34,454 bases of DNA from Pseudomonadota bacterium (GTDB taxonomy: Bacteria > Myxococcota_A > UBA9042 > GCA-2863065), in the NCBI GenBank assembly GCA_005776585.1, contig SXOX01000197.1:1-34454 (forward strand). The letters run 5' to 3'. The notes beneath the pieces are model-generated. The model was given only the letters and a program-made list of their open reading frames with translations, did no database searches and was not told the DNA's origin. This document shows, one piece after another, positions 9,001 to 17,519 of the stretch; positions within the stretch are counted from its first letter, which is position 1; every line of letters begins with the position of its first letter. Position numbers and translations under genes: made by a program.

Positions 9001-12000
9001 TGGACCAGCCCGCGGACCGCGTCGAGGTCATCGGGATCCTCGGCCAGGATGCGGTCGTACACCTCTGCCGCGCGCGCAGGGGCCAAGACGCGATCGCGCA
9101 GCGCCGTGGCCAAGCCGTGCAGCCGCGCCGCGCGTGCCTCCGGTTCCTCGGCGGCCGCGACCAGCCCTTCCAGGACCTCCGCGTGTCGGAGCCAGTCGCC
9201 CTGTCGTGCCGTCGCGTCCGCGAGGCCTTCGAGCGCGGCGACGTCACCGGGGGCGTCCGCCACCGCGCGTTCGAAGTAGGCGACCAGCGCCGGGAGGTCC
9301 GTCGCCTGCTCTCCGCCGAGCCACTGACGTCCGAAGCGCAGCCGCCAGCTGCGGGCCTGATCGGCGGGGAGGTGCGGGAGCAGATGATCGAGGACGTCCT
9401 GGGCCTCGCTCCAGCCGGACGTGAGATCGGCCAATGCCGCGAACCGGTCGAGCACGCCCGGTCGGCGCGGGTCGTCGAGCAGCAGACGGCGCGCGGTCAG
9501 GAACGCGGCCTGGACGTCGCCGAGCTCGTTCTGCTCGAGGTCGAGGAGCGCGCTGAGCGCGTCGAGACGTGCCTGTCGCGACGGAGCGCGGTCGATCCGG
9601 GCCCGGAGCACCATCGCGAGCGACGCCAGCTCTCGCCGCTCGCGGTAGTAGCCCTCGAGCGCCGTGAGGGCCTCCGCATCGCCGGGATCCGTCTCCAGGA
9701 CGCCCTCGTAGAGCGCGATGGCGCGCTCCGCGTGATGGAGGACGCCGGCCTCGAGCCGGGCCAGCCGGCGCAGGACACGCCCGAGGCGCCACGGATCGGT
9801 CTCCTGGTCCGCCCAGGTCTCCAGGACGGGCACCGACTCGGCGTGGCGCCCCGCGCGATCGAGCAACGTGGCCTCGAGGGAGAGCCACGCCGTCGCATCC
9901 CGGCTCGGCTTGTGGGCCTGGACGAGCGCCAGCGCCGCGTCGCTCTCGCCGAGACGGAGCCCGCGGACCGTGGCCTCCTCCAAACGCGCCGCGAGCGCGA
10001 CGGGACCGGGTGCCCCAGGCTCCGCGGCGACGCGCGCCAGCGCCTCGACGAGGCGCCGATCGTCGGCGAGCGCGCGGGCAGCGTCGACGAGGACCTGATG
10101 GCGTCCGGCGTCGGTCGTCCCGGCCTGGTCGAGTTCCGCAGCCAGGTCGAACGCGCCGCTCGGATCCCCCAGCCGTCCCGCGCGCAGGTGCAGCAGCTCG
10201 AGGAGCGGCCCGGCGCGCTCGGCCGGCTCGACCAGGGTGCCCAGCAGTCCTTCGAGCGCCTCCGCGAGCGGCCCGGCCTCGTCCTGCAGGCGCAGCAGCC
10301 GCGCCAGCCCCTCCCACGCTTCGGTTCGGCCCGATTGAATCGACGCGACGCGCCGATACTCGACCAGCGCGCGGTTCACATCGCGGCGCTCCTCCCAGAG
10401 CCGGCCCAGAGCCAGACGCGCGTCGGCCTCCTCGGCATCCGAGCGAGCGGCGTGCTGCATGCGGCGATGCAGCCGGACGAGGTCCGCCCCACGCAGCGTG
10501 TCCCGCGCGGTGCTCGCCAAGAAACGCAGCGTCGCGAGGTGGTCGGGGGCCAGCTGCACGAGGCGCTTGAATAGGGGCCGCGCCTCGGCCAGCAGCGCTT
10601 GCCGTGCGTCGGGATCGAGGCGCTCCGCAGCTTCATGCACCCGGAGCGCCCATTCCAAGCGGCGATCGGCGTCCCAATCGGCCACGACCGCGGTCTCGAC
10701 CGCCGCGAGGCGATCGGTCCGTGCGGCCTCGTTCGGCGTCTCGCTCAACGCCGCCAAGGCCGCGGTGGCGCGATGCGCGAGCGTATCGAGCTCGAAGGGC
10801 CAGAGCGCCTGGAGGTGCCCGAACGCGCGCTCGGCCGCCTCACGCGCCATGTCCTGAAGGCCCGACTCCGAGTCCAGCGCGCGGTTGAGCGCCTCGCGCA
10901 CGTCCGCGTGCATGGCGCGGGGGTCCGCATAGTGCCGTCCAAGACCACGGACGACGATGGTGTCCAGATCGCCAGACACGGTACGTCGCAGCAGGCTCGG
11001 GCCCGACCACTCGCCGTCCGTCGGCATCGCCGGAGGCTCGCCAGTGAGCATGCGAAAGAAGAGCTCCGCGACGTCGCGGCAGAGATCCGCGGGGTGGCCG
11101 CCCCGGCCCGACAGGTCCGGGACGAGGCGCGCGGTGCCGTCGGGACCGACGACGACCGCGGGCGCGACGACACGGTCGGGCCGCACGCCTGCGTCGTCGA
11201 GGTGGACGAGCGCGGCGAGGATCGACTCGACGACGGTGGTCGCCCAGAGCACGGGGAGCGGAGCGCCGGGCGGCATCCGGTCCGAGAGCCGACCGCTCTC
11301 GGGGTAGGCCGTGCCCACGATGACGCGACCGGTGGTGACGTCGACCTGGGCCTCGACCGGAGCGGCGACGGGTGGCTCGAGCTTTCGCACGGAGGCCACG
11401 GTGTCGAGGATGCCGCGCACGAACGCAGGGTCGCGGCAGGCGGGCTCGTGAAAGGCTTGAACGCTGTGCGCGCTCTGACTCGCGGCGTGCCAGGCACGGT
11501 ACCAGGTCCCGTTGGCGTCGGTCCCCGCGAAGATGGGCAGCTCGTAGCCAGGCAACGGCTCTGGCGACTGCACGACGTGCTCTCGGAGCCGGCGCCACGT
11601 GGCGCCCTCGACGTCCAGAGGCACGAGATGGACGCGAATGGCGCGCTCTCGAATGACAGCGTTCAGCGGCAGGTCACGCAGCACGCTGGAGCCGCTCGCG
11701 TAGTGCGAAAAGCGCGCTTCGACCAGCCCGGGTGCGCCGGCCAGCATCAGCAGTCGGCCGTCACCGCCACCAGACAGGAAGGGGTCGAGGCGCAGGGCCG
11801 GGCGCGGCGTGCTGTGCCCGAGATCGAGGAGCAGGATCTGGTCAGCCTGGAGCAGCGCGTCCTCGCCGGCCGTGATGACCAGCGGGCGCAACGTGCCGAC
11901 GCCGCGGTAGGGGTGCAGCAGCCACAGGTGCGGATCGTGCGCCGAGAGCGGCTCGGGGCGCACGACGACGAGGTGCTCGAGCCCGACGAGTCCGCCGAGC

Positions 12001-12467
12001 AGGCCGCCGAGGGGCTCCACGATGGCCTGCGTCAGCGCATCGGCCTCGAGCGCGGGCAGGCTCTCGCGGCCGATGGGCACCGAACCCACGAGCTCCACGA
12101 GCTGCGCCAACGCCGCGCCCGCGTCGCCCGACAGCGCGAGGTAGAGGTCGGGGCTGAACGGCGAGCGCGGGGTCCGAGACGAGGCCAGCCGCTGCAACAG
12201 CCGCAGCAGGGCCGGCGTGGTCGGCCGCTCCAGTGCCGCGAGGGCCGTCTCGACCTCGGCATCGAACGGTTCGGTCGCCGTCGCGCCGAGGTAGTCGGCC
12301 AAGAGCGTGTACGTCAAGAAGCGAACGGTGTGGTCGAGCGTCCCGAGCGCATGCGCAAGGCGCACTGCCGGGCTCCGCGCGATCTGGTGGAGCCGCCACG
12401 GTACAGCGATCGGCGCGGGGAGGCCGTAGCGGATCCGGCCGTCGCGGACATGCTCTTCCCGGGTCAC
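6024..12467 (-). CDS. Giant pseudokinase-like / TPR protein with degenerate M48-like C-terminus
   Basis: A 2147-aa protein using GTG at 12467; the frame stays open further upstream but there overlaps the divergent gene. Residues 1-290 are an unassigned alpha/beta region. Residues about 300-530 resemble a Ser/Thr kinase fold: YELPIFAGTDANGTWYRAWH recalls the glycine-rich loop, and the segment at about 411-454 recalls the catalytic loop, but the HRD and DFG residues are replaced, so it should be a pseudokinase. Residues about 560-1830 are a long row of TPR-type helical repeats (A-L-x(6-8)-L-x-x-DP patterns). The last 250 residues resemble an M48-type peptidase with no HEXXH: LGKAMAYF stands in its place near 1990, and ANRAGLLLSSD near 2080 recalls the E-x-x-AD region. 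It probably acts as a cytoplasmic scaffold. Several TPR boundaries are approximate. Confidence 0.85.
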   Translation of the reverse strand: MTREEHVRDGRIRYGLPAPIAVPWRLHQIARSPAVRLAHALGTLDHTVRFLTYTLLADYLGATATEPFDAEVETALAALERPTTPALLRLLQRLASSRTPRSPFSPDLYLALSGDAGAALAQLVELVGSVPIGRESLPALEADALTQAIVEPLGGLLGGLVGLEHLVVVRPEPLSAHDPHLWLLHPYRGVGTLRPLVITAGEDALLQADQILLLDLGHSTPRPALRLDPFLSGGGDGRLLMLAGAPGLVEARFSHYASGSSVLRDLPLNAVIRERAIRVHLVPLDVEGATWRRLREHVVQSPEPLPGYELPIFAGTDANGTWYRAWHAASQSAHSVQAFHEPACRDPAFVRGILDTVASVRKLEPPVAAPVEAQVDVTTGRVIVGTAYPESGRLSDRMPPGAPLPVLWATTVVESILAALVHLDDAGVRPDRVVAPAVVVGPDGTARLVPDLSGRGGHPADLCRDVAELFFRMLTGEPPAMPTDGEWSGPSLLRRTVSGDLDTIVVRGLGRHYADPRAMHADVREALNRALDSESGLQDMAREAAERAFGHLQALWPFELDTLAHRATAALAALSETPNEAARTDRLAAVETAVVADWDADRRLEWALRVHEAAERLDPDARQALLAEARPLFKRLVQLAPDHLATLRFLASTARDTLRGADLVRLHRRMQHAARSDAEEADARLALGRLWEERRDVNRALVEYRRVASIQSGRTEAWEGLARLLRLQDEAGPLAEALEGLLGTLVEPAERAGPLLELLHLRAGRLGDPSGAFDLAAELDQAGTTDAGRHQVLVDAARALADDRRLVEALARVAAEPGAPGPVALAARLEEATVRGLRLGESDAALALVQAHKPSRDATAWLSLEATLLDRAGRHAESVPVLETWADQETDPWRLGRVLRRLARLEAGVLHHAERAIALYEGVLETDPGDAEALTALEGYYRERRELASLAMVLRARIDRAPSRQARLDALSALLDLEQNELGDVQAAFLTARRLLLDDPRRPGVLDRFAALADLTSGWSEAQDVLDHLLPHLPADQARSWRLRFGRQWLGGEQATDLPALVAYFERAVADAPGDVAALEGLADATARQGDWLRHAEVLEGLVAAAEEPEARAARLHGLATALRDRVLAPARAAEVYDRILAEDPDDLDAVRGLVQIGEVAGRSALARVEALRRLVALAPDPVERLRSFEGIVRLGDAADLDPDEVAVCWEELLELDPTHAEALLGLELHHRRRKAFDLAAEMLERRIDAATPGERARLVARLGELALTELADPARAEVVTRSVFDAPDADPAHQAIVGEVLVASLEAQGRLDAAVLVLERMAETTSTDVDHGRALVRLALATARVPELGDAAAALVMERALEADRNQEAALQWLARYYVRTAQVGQAAPVLEALTALLDERAEAADVHARSTDSETRHGTSGARPTRGGSGHLLPERTRAHRELGECLAALAESDRAVDAFARTLLLSDEAQRRGVGEGLDAERLAAERGLARLDLAARRYDLAEQRFRGLLDRPGDALTDRDLAEIHAALSEIARARGDDRRVLELHVARLRSVPNDETALREVVRLSEAMGDFEAATVHLRRLAAAVTDPLERFAALIALADVLRDRLHRLEEALTVLEEARRLRPDSTAVAVKRLDVELALGRHGEAVDTLQALLERETDRGRRARFSFTLAILFRDHLLDPRRALRSFDETLEADPTRLEAFEALDRLLVKYGDYTSQADAYRTMLRRLETYVAEHPDAGDDELTKARGRLWKNLGRLLSTVLDDISGAAEAFGHAVAIDPGDSEARLAYAKALESRTPGSEEALGQYRLLLETEAANIDHWRAIERIFARRKDLDAVYCVCDVLRVVGEANERERAFFDRYNRPALALKRGLAGPADWERFVYDDGEEPLVGRIFEILARALGPKLSTRTLKDLGLGPEDVISLRQQTRFTSFLGTVGKVLDVPIPAVYRSKTLRGVRKEAMWPPALVAGAEVITGRKGKELRFQLGKAMAYFTPPHLLAGMFPAGHLRTLLTGAMRAVLPGVSHGGEPGIRGVIKALDKALDTDRRAQLEQLCTELLERPAAQNLNGWLNAVECTANRAGLLLSSDYEVAVRIMKEERQLGIAWSKLPLKDAAEDLARYAVSQKYLELRRELGAAVGEDE

Positions 12468-12555
12468 GGCCCGAAGGTACCGCGAGTTGCACGCGAAGCC
12501 CAGCACCAAGCCCGCGGAAGCTGGCGTCTGCTCGGCGTTGCGGTAAAGAGGGGGC
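12468..12555. promoter_or_regulatory. Divergent intergenic region between TPR giant and MepA-like gene
   Basis: These 88 bp separate two divergent starts and must hold the promoters for both directions unless the TPR start lies further upstream (a GTG/TTG pair exists near 12506). A GAGGGGG stretch just before the GTG at 12556 serves as the plus-strand ribosome binding site. I see no convincing -35/-10 pair for either strand. Confidence 0.4.
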
Positions 12556-13704
12556 GTGCAGACGCGCAAGCTGGTCGTGGCGATGGGATGGGTGCTCCTG
12601 CTCCCTGGCTGTCGCGGCTGCCGAGACCCGGAGGCGTCTCCGGTTCCACAGCCATCGGAGAGCGTAGACGTAGTCACCGAGGCTAGCGCGGCCGTAAGTG
12701 TCGCGCTCGACCGCCGCGAGTCCGAGGGCGAGCTCCGAGCTCCGACGCTCTCGCTGGATGTGCCGTTCGACGATCCGCCGGACGATCCGGCCCTCGTCGA
12801 CGACTACTTCGACGCCGCCGAGTCCGACGGCGCCGAAGCCGCCGAGCCCGTCGCCCGTCCCGAGCTCGCCGCTCTGCCCGGGGATCGGTCGTTCTCCATT
12901 GGCCCCCCCAACGGCGGCTGGCTCATGAACGGCAAGGCCCTCGTCGAGCGCGGTCCCAATCATCGGGTCCTGCGGGGCACCGTCGAGCGCAAGTGGCACT
13001 TCGGCGGCGACGGGCTCCTCCGGCTGCTGCAAGAGGCGGCCGCGCACGTCTCGGCAGAGCGGCCGGGCTCCGTCCTGCGTGTTGGCAACCTGTCTCGGCA
13101 GACCGGTGGCAAGATTACGCCAAGTGTCAGCCATCAGTCGGGGCGCGACGTCGACGTCGGGCTCTATTGCACCGACCTGGACGGAAACCCCGTCGACCCG
13201 GCGGGCTTTCCCAAGTTCGACGGGAGTCGCGGCGCCCCGGACGTCGACACGAGCGGCCAATACGTCTTCGACGTGGCCCGCAACTGGCTCTTCGTCGAGG
13301 CCCTGCTCTTGGACGGCCGCGCCCGCGTCCAGTGGGTGTTCCTCGATACGCCGCTCAAGGGCCTCATCCTCGAGTGGGCGATCCGCAATGAGCGGGACTC
13401 GAAGCTCATCGACCGGGCCGAGAAGCTCATCGTGCGACCCAAGAACTCGAGCCCGCACGCCAACCACTTCCACGTGCGCGTGTTTTGCAACGCGGGCGAT
13501 CTGGACACGGGCTGCAAGGACTATGGCCCCGAGTGGCAGTGGGTCAAGGACGCTCGGGTCGCCGACGATCACGCCATCGATGGGCTGATCGACCGCATCA
13601 TGAAGGGCGAGAAGGGCCTGCTGGATCTCGACGGGGGCGCACCACCGGCGGCGCGTGAGGCCTCACCCAAGGACCCGCCCACCGACGTCGATCTCCGACT
13701 CTAG
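12556..13704 (+). CDS. MepA-type (M74) murein endopeptidase lipoprotein
   Basis: A 382-aa protein starting with GTG and preceded by GAGGGGG. The N-terminus is a lipoprotein signal (lipobox LLPGC, C19), followed by an acidic Asp/Glu/Pro/Ala-rich linker to about residue 105. The catalytic domain then carries the M74 zinc motifs SHQSGRDVD (H193, D200 equivalent to the E. coli ligands H113 and D120) and HANHFHVR (301-308; H304 and H306 cover the third ligand). M74 enzymes cut the D-Ala-meso-DAP cross-links of peptidoglycan. The family is usually a soluble periplasmic protein, so the lipid anchor and acidic spacer are distinctive. Its stop TAG overlaps the stop of the convergent Cys-rich lipoprotein gene. 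Confidence 0.93.
   Translation: MQTRKLVVAMGWVLLLPGCRGCRDPEASPVPQPSESVDVVTEASAAVSVALDRRESEGELRAPTLSLDVPFDDPPDDPALVDDYFDAAESDGAEAAEPVARPELAALPGDRSFSIGPPNGGWLMNGKALVERGPNHRVLRGTVERKWHFGGDGLLRLLQEAAAHVSAERPGSVLRVGNLSRQTGGKITPSVSHQSGRDVDVGLYCTDLDGNPVDPAGFPKFDGSRGAPDVDTSGQYVFDVARNWLFVEALLLDGRARVQWVFLDTPLKGLILEWAIRNERDSKLIDRAEKLIVRPKNSSPHANHFHVRVFCNAGDLDTGCKDYGPEWQWVKDARVADDHAIDGLIDRIMKGEKGLLDLDGGAPPAAREASPKDPPTDVDLRL
13701..13704. other. Shared CTAG: overlapping stop codons of convergent genes
   Basis: The four bases CTAG form the TAG stop of the plus-strand MepA-like gene (13702-13704) and, read on the other strand, the TAG stop of the Cys-rich lipoprotein gene (13701-13703). There is no intergenic DNA between them. 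The same four-base arrangement recurs at 26133-26136 and 32544-32547. Confidence 0.97.
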
Positions 13705-16700
13705 AGACAGTAGTCCTGATCCATGAGCGCGTTGTTCTTCGTGTTGGTCTTGGGCGTGCCACTCGACTGCGGCGAGTTGACGACCGACGTGCCATCCGGC
13801 GGCGTCACGAGGCACTGTGCCGTGAACGCGCAGATGCAGCTGCCCAGCACGGCGTCGCACGTGTACTGGGTCACGGGTGCCTGCTCCCACGCGTTGAAGG
13901 TCGCGTCGAGCGGGCTTGCGCTGTTGTTCCAGACGTCGTAGCCGTTCGGACAGCTTGCCTGCGTACAGCACGCGCCTGCGACGGCCTTGGAGTTGCACGC
14001 GATGACGTTCCGGCTCGTGTTGCCAACGGCATCCTGCCCAACCAGACGGATGTTGCCCTCGGTCAGCACCAGGCTCCCTTTCTGAACGACGCCCCAGTGG
14101 TTCTTGACGATGCGGTTTCCAAACGCCGTCACCTTGCCGTGGTCCGCGAGGAGGCCGACACAGCCGTTGTCTGACACGATATTGTTCTCGAATGCGACCT
14201 CGGGCTGCTCCGCCGGGTACGCCACGTCTTTCTGGACGCTGATACCGTCCCCGGCATGGCAACGGATCGTACTGAAGGCGATCTTGGCCTTGGCGTCGCC
14301 ATCGATGGTGAACCCTGAGCCCTTCTTCGACAGAGGACAGGCGACGCCGGTGTAGGACCCCAGGTGGCCGGCGACGAAGTCGAGCTTGCACCGATGGCCG
14401 GCCCAGACGCCGCGCTGCTTGAGGTCGCTGTAGTAAACGCCATAGATGATCGCCTTGGAGTCGGTCTCGGGCTTGCTGACCGACCTGCAGTCGAGCGCGC
14501 TTCCTGCGTTTAGCACCGTCGACCCATTGTCTGAGATGTCACCTCCGTCGACCCGAAACGCCGTGGTGACGTCCGAGACCGCGATCTGACCGACCCCAGC
14601 CGATCCGCCCACGACGCGAACGGCCGTGCCGACCCGACGGATACTGGTGTAGGAGACCGACACGACGGGGGCCTCGTTGAGCGCGTTCGTGTGGACGTAG
14701 ATGGCCTCCGACGCAGACCCAGGAACGCCCTGGCACGACACGCCCAGGGTGCCGCTGGTGATCGCGACCGTGGATGGGTCGACATCGACCTCGAAGATCG
14801 GCTTGTCTTTGGTGCCTGGGACACACGCTGTGCCTAGCGCGACATGGACGCCGGAGTGCGGGTGGATGGGGTAGGTCTCGGTTGGACTCACATTGCCGAG
14901 CGAGTCGCCGGCCACAGAGATCATGTAGCCCGCCCCAGGCACGTTCGCGACCGCTTGCGTGATCGTACGGCATGGTCCACCGAGCTGCCCGACCTGCGTG
15001 GAGCGTCCACAGCACGCGTTGTCGAGACCCTTCTGCGCGTCCGCGTCCACGTGCAGCGTCGTCGTCGTGAGATCGGGGCAGGCGCTGCACCCGCCGAGGA
15101 AGAAGACCTCGCCGGGCTGGCAGGTGCACTTGCCGTTCTGGCAGAGCCCCGTGTCGAAGCCACACGGCTGTCCCTCGGAGCCCGGCGCGGGGCCGGTCGT
15201 CACGCACGTGGAGACCCCGGTCGCGCAAGACGTCTTGCCCAGGCCGCAGCTGTCGAGCGGTGTGCACGCCTTGCCCGCCTCGCAGGTCACGCACTCTCCC
15301 GATTTGCAGACATAGCCGCCAGCGCACGAGCTTCCGTCCGGCTTTGCAGCGCCACTGTCGACGCACGACTCGACGCCCGACGCACACGAGGTCAGGCCTT
15401 CGTGGCACGGCTTCCCGCCCACGGGGCACACCTTTCCGGCCGTGCAGGCCACGCAGGTGCCCGCGTTGCACACCTTTCCGTCGTCGCAGGCGGTGCCGTT
15501 GAGGACGTTCTCCGCGGTCGGGGCGCAGACCGGATCGCCCGTACCGCACCCGATCGCGTTCACGGTGCACGGTGAACTGGCCAGGAGACACGCCGTCCCG
15601 GCCACGCAGGGCACGCACGCGCCCGCCTTGCACACGCCGCCGTCGCAGGGCGCGCCGTTGGTCGCGAGCGTCGCTGTGGCCTTACACACCGCGAGGCCGG
15701 TCGCGCAACTCACCGCGCCCACGTGACACGGGTCGTCCGGGGGGACGCACGGGTTCCCCTCCGCACAGGCCTGGCAGATGCCCTGGGTGCAGACGGCCCC
15801 CGTGTCGCAGCTCGCCCCGTCTGGTTTGGTATTGCCAGTCCACGTGCACTGGGGAACGCCTTGGTCACAGCTCACGGTGCCCACGAGACACTTGTCGGCG
15901 AGCGGACATGCGCCCCCGCTGGCGCACGAGGTACACACGCCGCCAAAACACGCGGAGCCTCCGCCGGCGCACGGCGTCGCCTCGGTGACCGCGCTCAGGT
16001 TGACGCACACGGCCTTGCCGGCCTGGCAGTCCACGGTCCCTGCCAGGCACTCGTTGGTCGGGCTCGCGCACGTGGCGCCCTGGTTGCACGGGACGCAGCT
16101 TCCGTCCTGGCACGCGCCGCCAGAGCACTCGGTCCCATTCTGAACGGCCGCACCCGCGACGCAGGTCTCGACCCCCGTCGCGCAGCTCGTGAGGCCCAGC
16201 GCGCACGCCTTCTCCGGAACACACGCCTTGTTCGCGACGCACCCGACGCAGGCGCCTGCCAGGCAAACCTTGCCGATGTCGCACGTCGCGCCATCCGACT
16301 TGGCGTCGCCCGCGACGCACACCTTCTTGCCCGTCGCGCACGAGGTCTTGCCCGTCTTGCAGAGCTCGCCGTCGGGGTCGCACGGCTCGCCGGCGGCGCA
16401 GGCGACACAGTCACCGTCGAGGCAGACGTTGGCGACGTTGCAGGCGAGTCCGTTCGTCAGAGGGTCCCCCGCGACGCACACCTGCGAACCGCTCGTGCAG
16501 TCCGTCGTGCCGCTCCGGCAGGGCTGATCCTTGGGCTGACAGGAGACGCCGTGATTGCACGCGAGGCACAGGCCACCCTTGCAGTAGCCGGTCTTGCAGA
16601 CGGTGCCGTCTTTGACCGCTGAGATGGACGGCTTGCAGACCGGAAGTCCCGTATCGCACGCGAGGGAACCCGCCAGGCATCCGCCGTCCGCGACGTCGCA

Positions 16701-17519
16701 GGCCGCCCCTGGCACGCAGGCCTTGCAGCTCCCCTCATGGCAGACGCCGTCCGGGCACGCCGTTCCGTTGTCCAGCGACCCGCTGGCGACACACTGCGCC
16801 ACGCCGGTCCCGCACGAGATCGTCCCCTTCTTGCAGGGCTCCTTGTCTGGAGCGCACGGGGCGCCGTCGAGGCAATCCAGGCACTTCCCGGCCTGGCAGG
16901 CCTTCCCAGTGCCGCACGTCGTCCCGTCCTTGTCCGGGACCGCGACGCACTTGGCGCTGCCGGTGCTGCAATCGGTGCTGCCGTGCATGCACGCGACGGG
17001 CGCCCCTCCGATAGTACAGGGCGTCTCTGCGACGCAGCTGCCGCACTTGCCGGCGACGCCCGCGCCGCCGCAGGTCCCGGTCGTGCAGGTCCCGCAGGTC
17101 CCGCCGCAGCCGTCATCGCCGCAGTCCTTGCCGTCGCACGCCTTCTCGCAGCTTACGCACTTGCCGGCCGTGCACGTCCCTTTGAGGCAGTTGCCGCAGC
17201 TGCCGCCGCAGCCGTTGTCGCCGCAGTCCTTGCCGGAGCACGCGGGCACACAGGCGCTCTTGCACGTCTTGCTGGCGGCGTCGCAGGTCGAGCCCGGCGC
17301 GCACGCGCACGTCCCGCCGCAGCCGTCGTCTCCGCAGCTTCCGGCTCCGCACGACGGGACGCACGTCTCGCCTTGCGCCACCGTCGAGTCCTTCGGTGGC
17401 GGCGTCCCCGTGACGTCTTGGCCCGAGACCGTGGCCGCGGCCAGCTCGCCCTCCGAGCTGCAGCCCAGCGACACCAGACCGATGACGACGATCACACAAA
17501 GACCGACCCGTTGACTCAT
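13701..17519 (-). CDS. Cys-rich repeat lipoprotein with C-terminal parallel beta-helix
   Basis: A 1272-aa protein whose start ATG at 17519 follows a GGGGGAG site; the frame is open further upstream but lacks a signal there. The N-terminus is a lipoprotein-type signal ending GLVSLGC (C20; the lipobox is imperfect). Residues 53-162 hold three repeats of the CGDDGCGG type. Residues 163-800 are twelve tandem repeats of 51-54 residues, each with eight cysteines in the pattern C-C-C-C-C-C-C-C and ending CxxC. Residues about 815-1272 look like a right-handed beta-helix with an entry segment GGPCRTITQAV and repeated ENNIVSDNGC/GNRIVKNHW-type rungs. It is probably a disulfide-rigid stalk on the cell surface presenting a beta-helix head. 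Binding partner unknown. Confidence 0.88.
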   Translation of the reverse strand: MSQRVGLCVIVVIGLVSLGCSSEGELAAATVSGQDVTGTPPPKDSTVAQGETCVPSCGAGSCGDDGCGGTCACAPGSTCDAASKTCKSACVPACSGKDCGDNGCGGSCGNCLKGTCTAGKCVSCEKACDGKDCGDDGCGGTCGTCTTGTCGGAGVAGKCGSCVAETPCTIGGAPVACMHGSTDCSTGSAKCVAVPDKDGTTCGTGKACQAGKCLDCLDGAPCAPDKEPCKKGTISCGTGVAQCVASGSLDNGTACPDGVCHEGSCKACVPGAACDVADGGCLAGSLACDTGLPVCKPSISAVKDGTVCKTGYCKGGLCLACNHGVSCQPKDQPCRSGTTDCTSGSQVCVAGDPLTNGLACNVANVCLDGDCVACAAGEPCDPDGELCKTGKTSCATGKKVCVAGDAKSDGATCDIGKVCLAGACVGCVANKACVPEKACALGLTSCATGVETCVAGAAVQNGTECSGGACQDGSCVPCNQGATCASPTNECLAGTVDCQAGKAVCVNLSAVTEATPCAGGGSACFGGVCTSCASGGACPLADKCLVGTVSCDQGVPQCTWTGNTKPDGASCDTGAVCTQGICQACAEGNPCVPPDDPCHVGAVSCATGLAVCKATATLATNGAPCDGGVCKAGACVPCVAGTACLLASSPCTVNAIGCGTGDPVCAPTAENVLNGTACDDGKVCNAGTCVACTAGKVCPVGGKPCHEGLTSCASGVESCVDSGAAKPDGSSCAGGYVCKSGECVTCEAGKACTPLDSCGLGKTSCATGVSTCVTTGPAPGSEGQPCGFDTGLCQNGKCTCQPGEVFFLGGCSACPDLTTTTLHVDADAQKGLDNACCGRSTQVGQLGGPCRTITQAVANVPGAGYMISVAGDSLGNVSPTETYPIHPHSGVHVALGTACVPGTKDKPIFEVDVDPSTVAITSGTLGVSCQGVPGSASEAIYVHTNALNEAPVVSVSYTSIRRVGTAVRVVGGSAGVGQIAVSDVTTAFRVDGGDISDNGSTVLNAGSALDCRSVSKPETDSKAIIYGVYYSDLKQRGVWAGHRCKLDFVAGHLGSYTGVACPLSKKGSGFTIDGDAKAKIAFSTIRCHAGDGISVQKDVAYPAEQPEVAFENNIVSDNGCVGLLADHGKVTAFGNRIVKNHWGVVQKGSLVLTEGNIRLVGQDAVGNTSRNVIACNSKAVAGACCTQASCPNGYDVWNNSASPLDATFNAWEQAPVTQYTCDAVLGSCICAFTAQCLVTPPDGTSVVNSPQSSGTPKTNTKNNALMDQDYCL
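15120..17033 (-). repeat. Twelve coding repeats of about 160 bp (8-Cys modules)
   Basis: This segment of the Cys-rich gene encodes twelve diverged copies of a 51-54 residue module, total 638 residues. Each copy keeps eight cysteines, a G-x-x-x-C or similar spacing and a terminal CxxC. Copies are clearly related but not identical, so the array is old rather than freshly amplified. Confidence 0.9.

Noticed and set aside
12468..12677. Upstream extension of the TPR giant
   Set aside because: It overlaps the start of the divergent MepA-like gene and has Ser/Thr/Pro-rich sequence with no similarity to the rest of the protein.
8472..12686. Long plus-strand open frames of about 700 codons opposite the TPR gene
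   Set aside because: They mirror the TPR codons and show no recognisable fold; the TPR periodicity is only on the minus strand.
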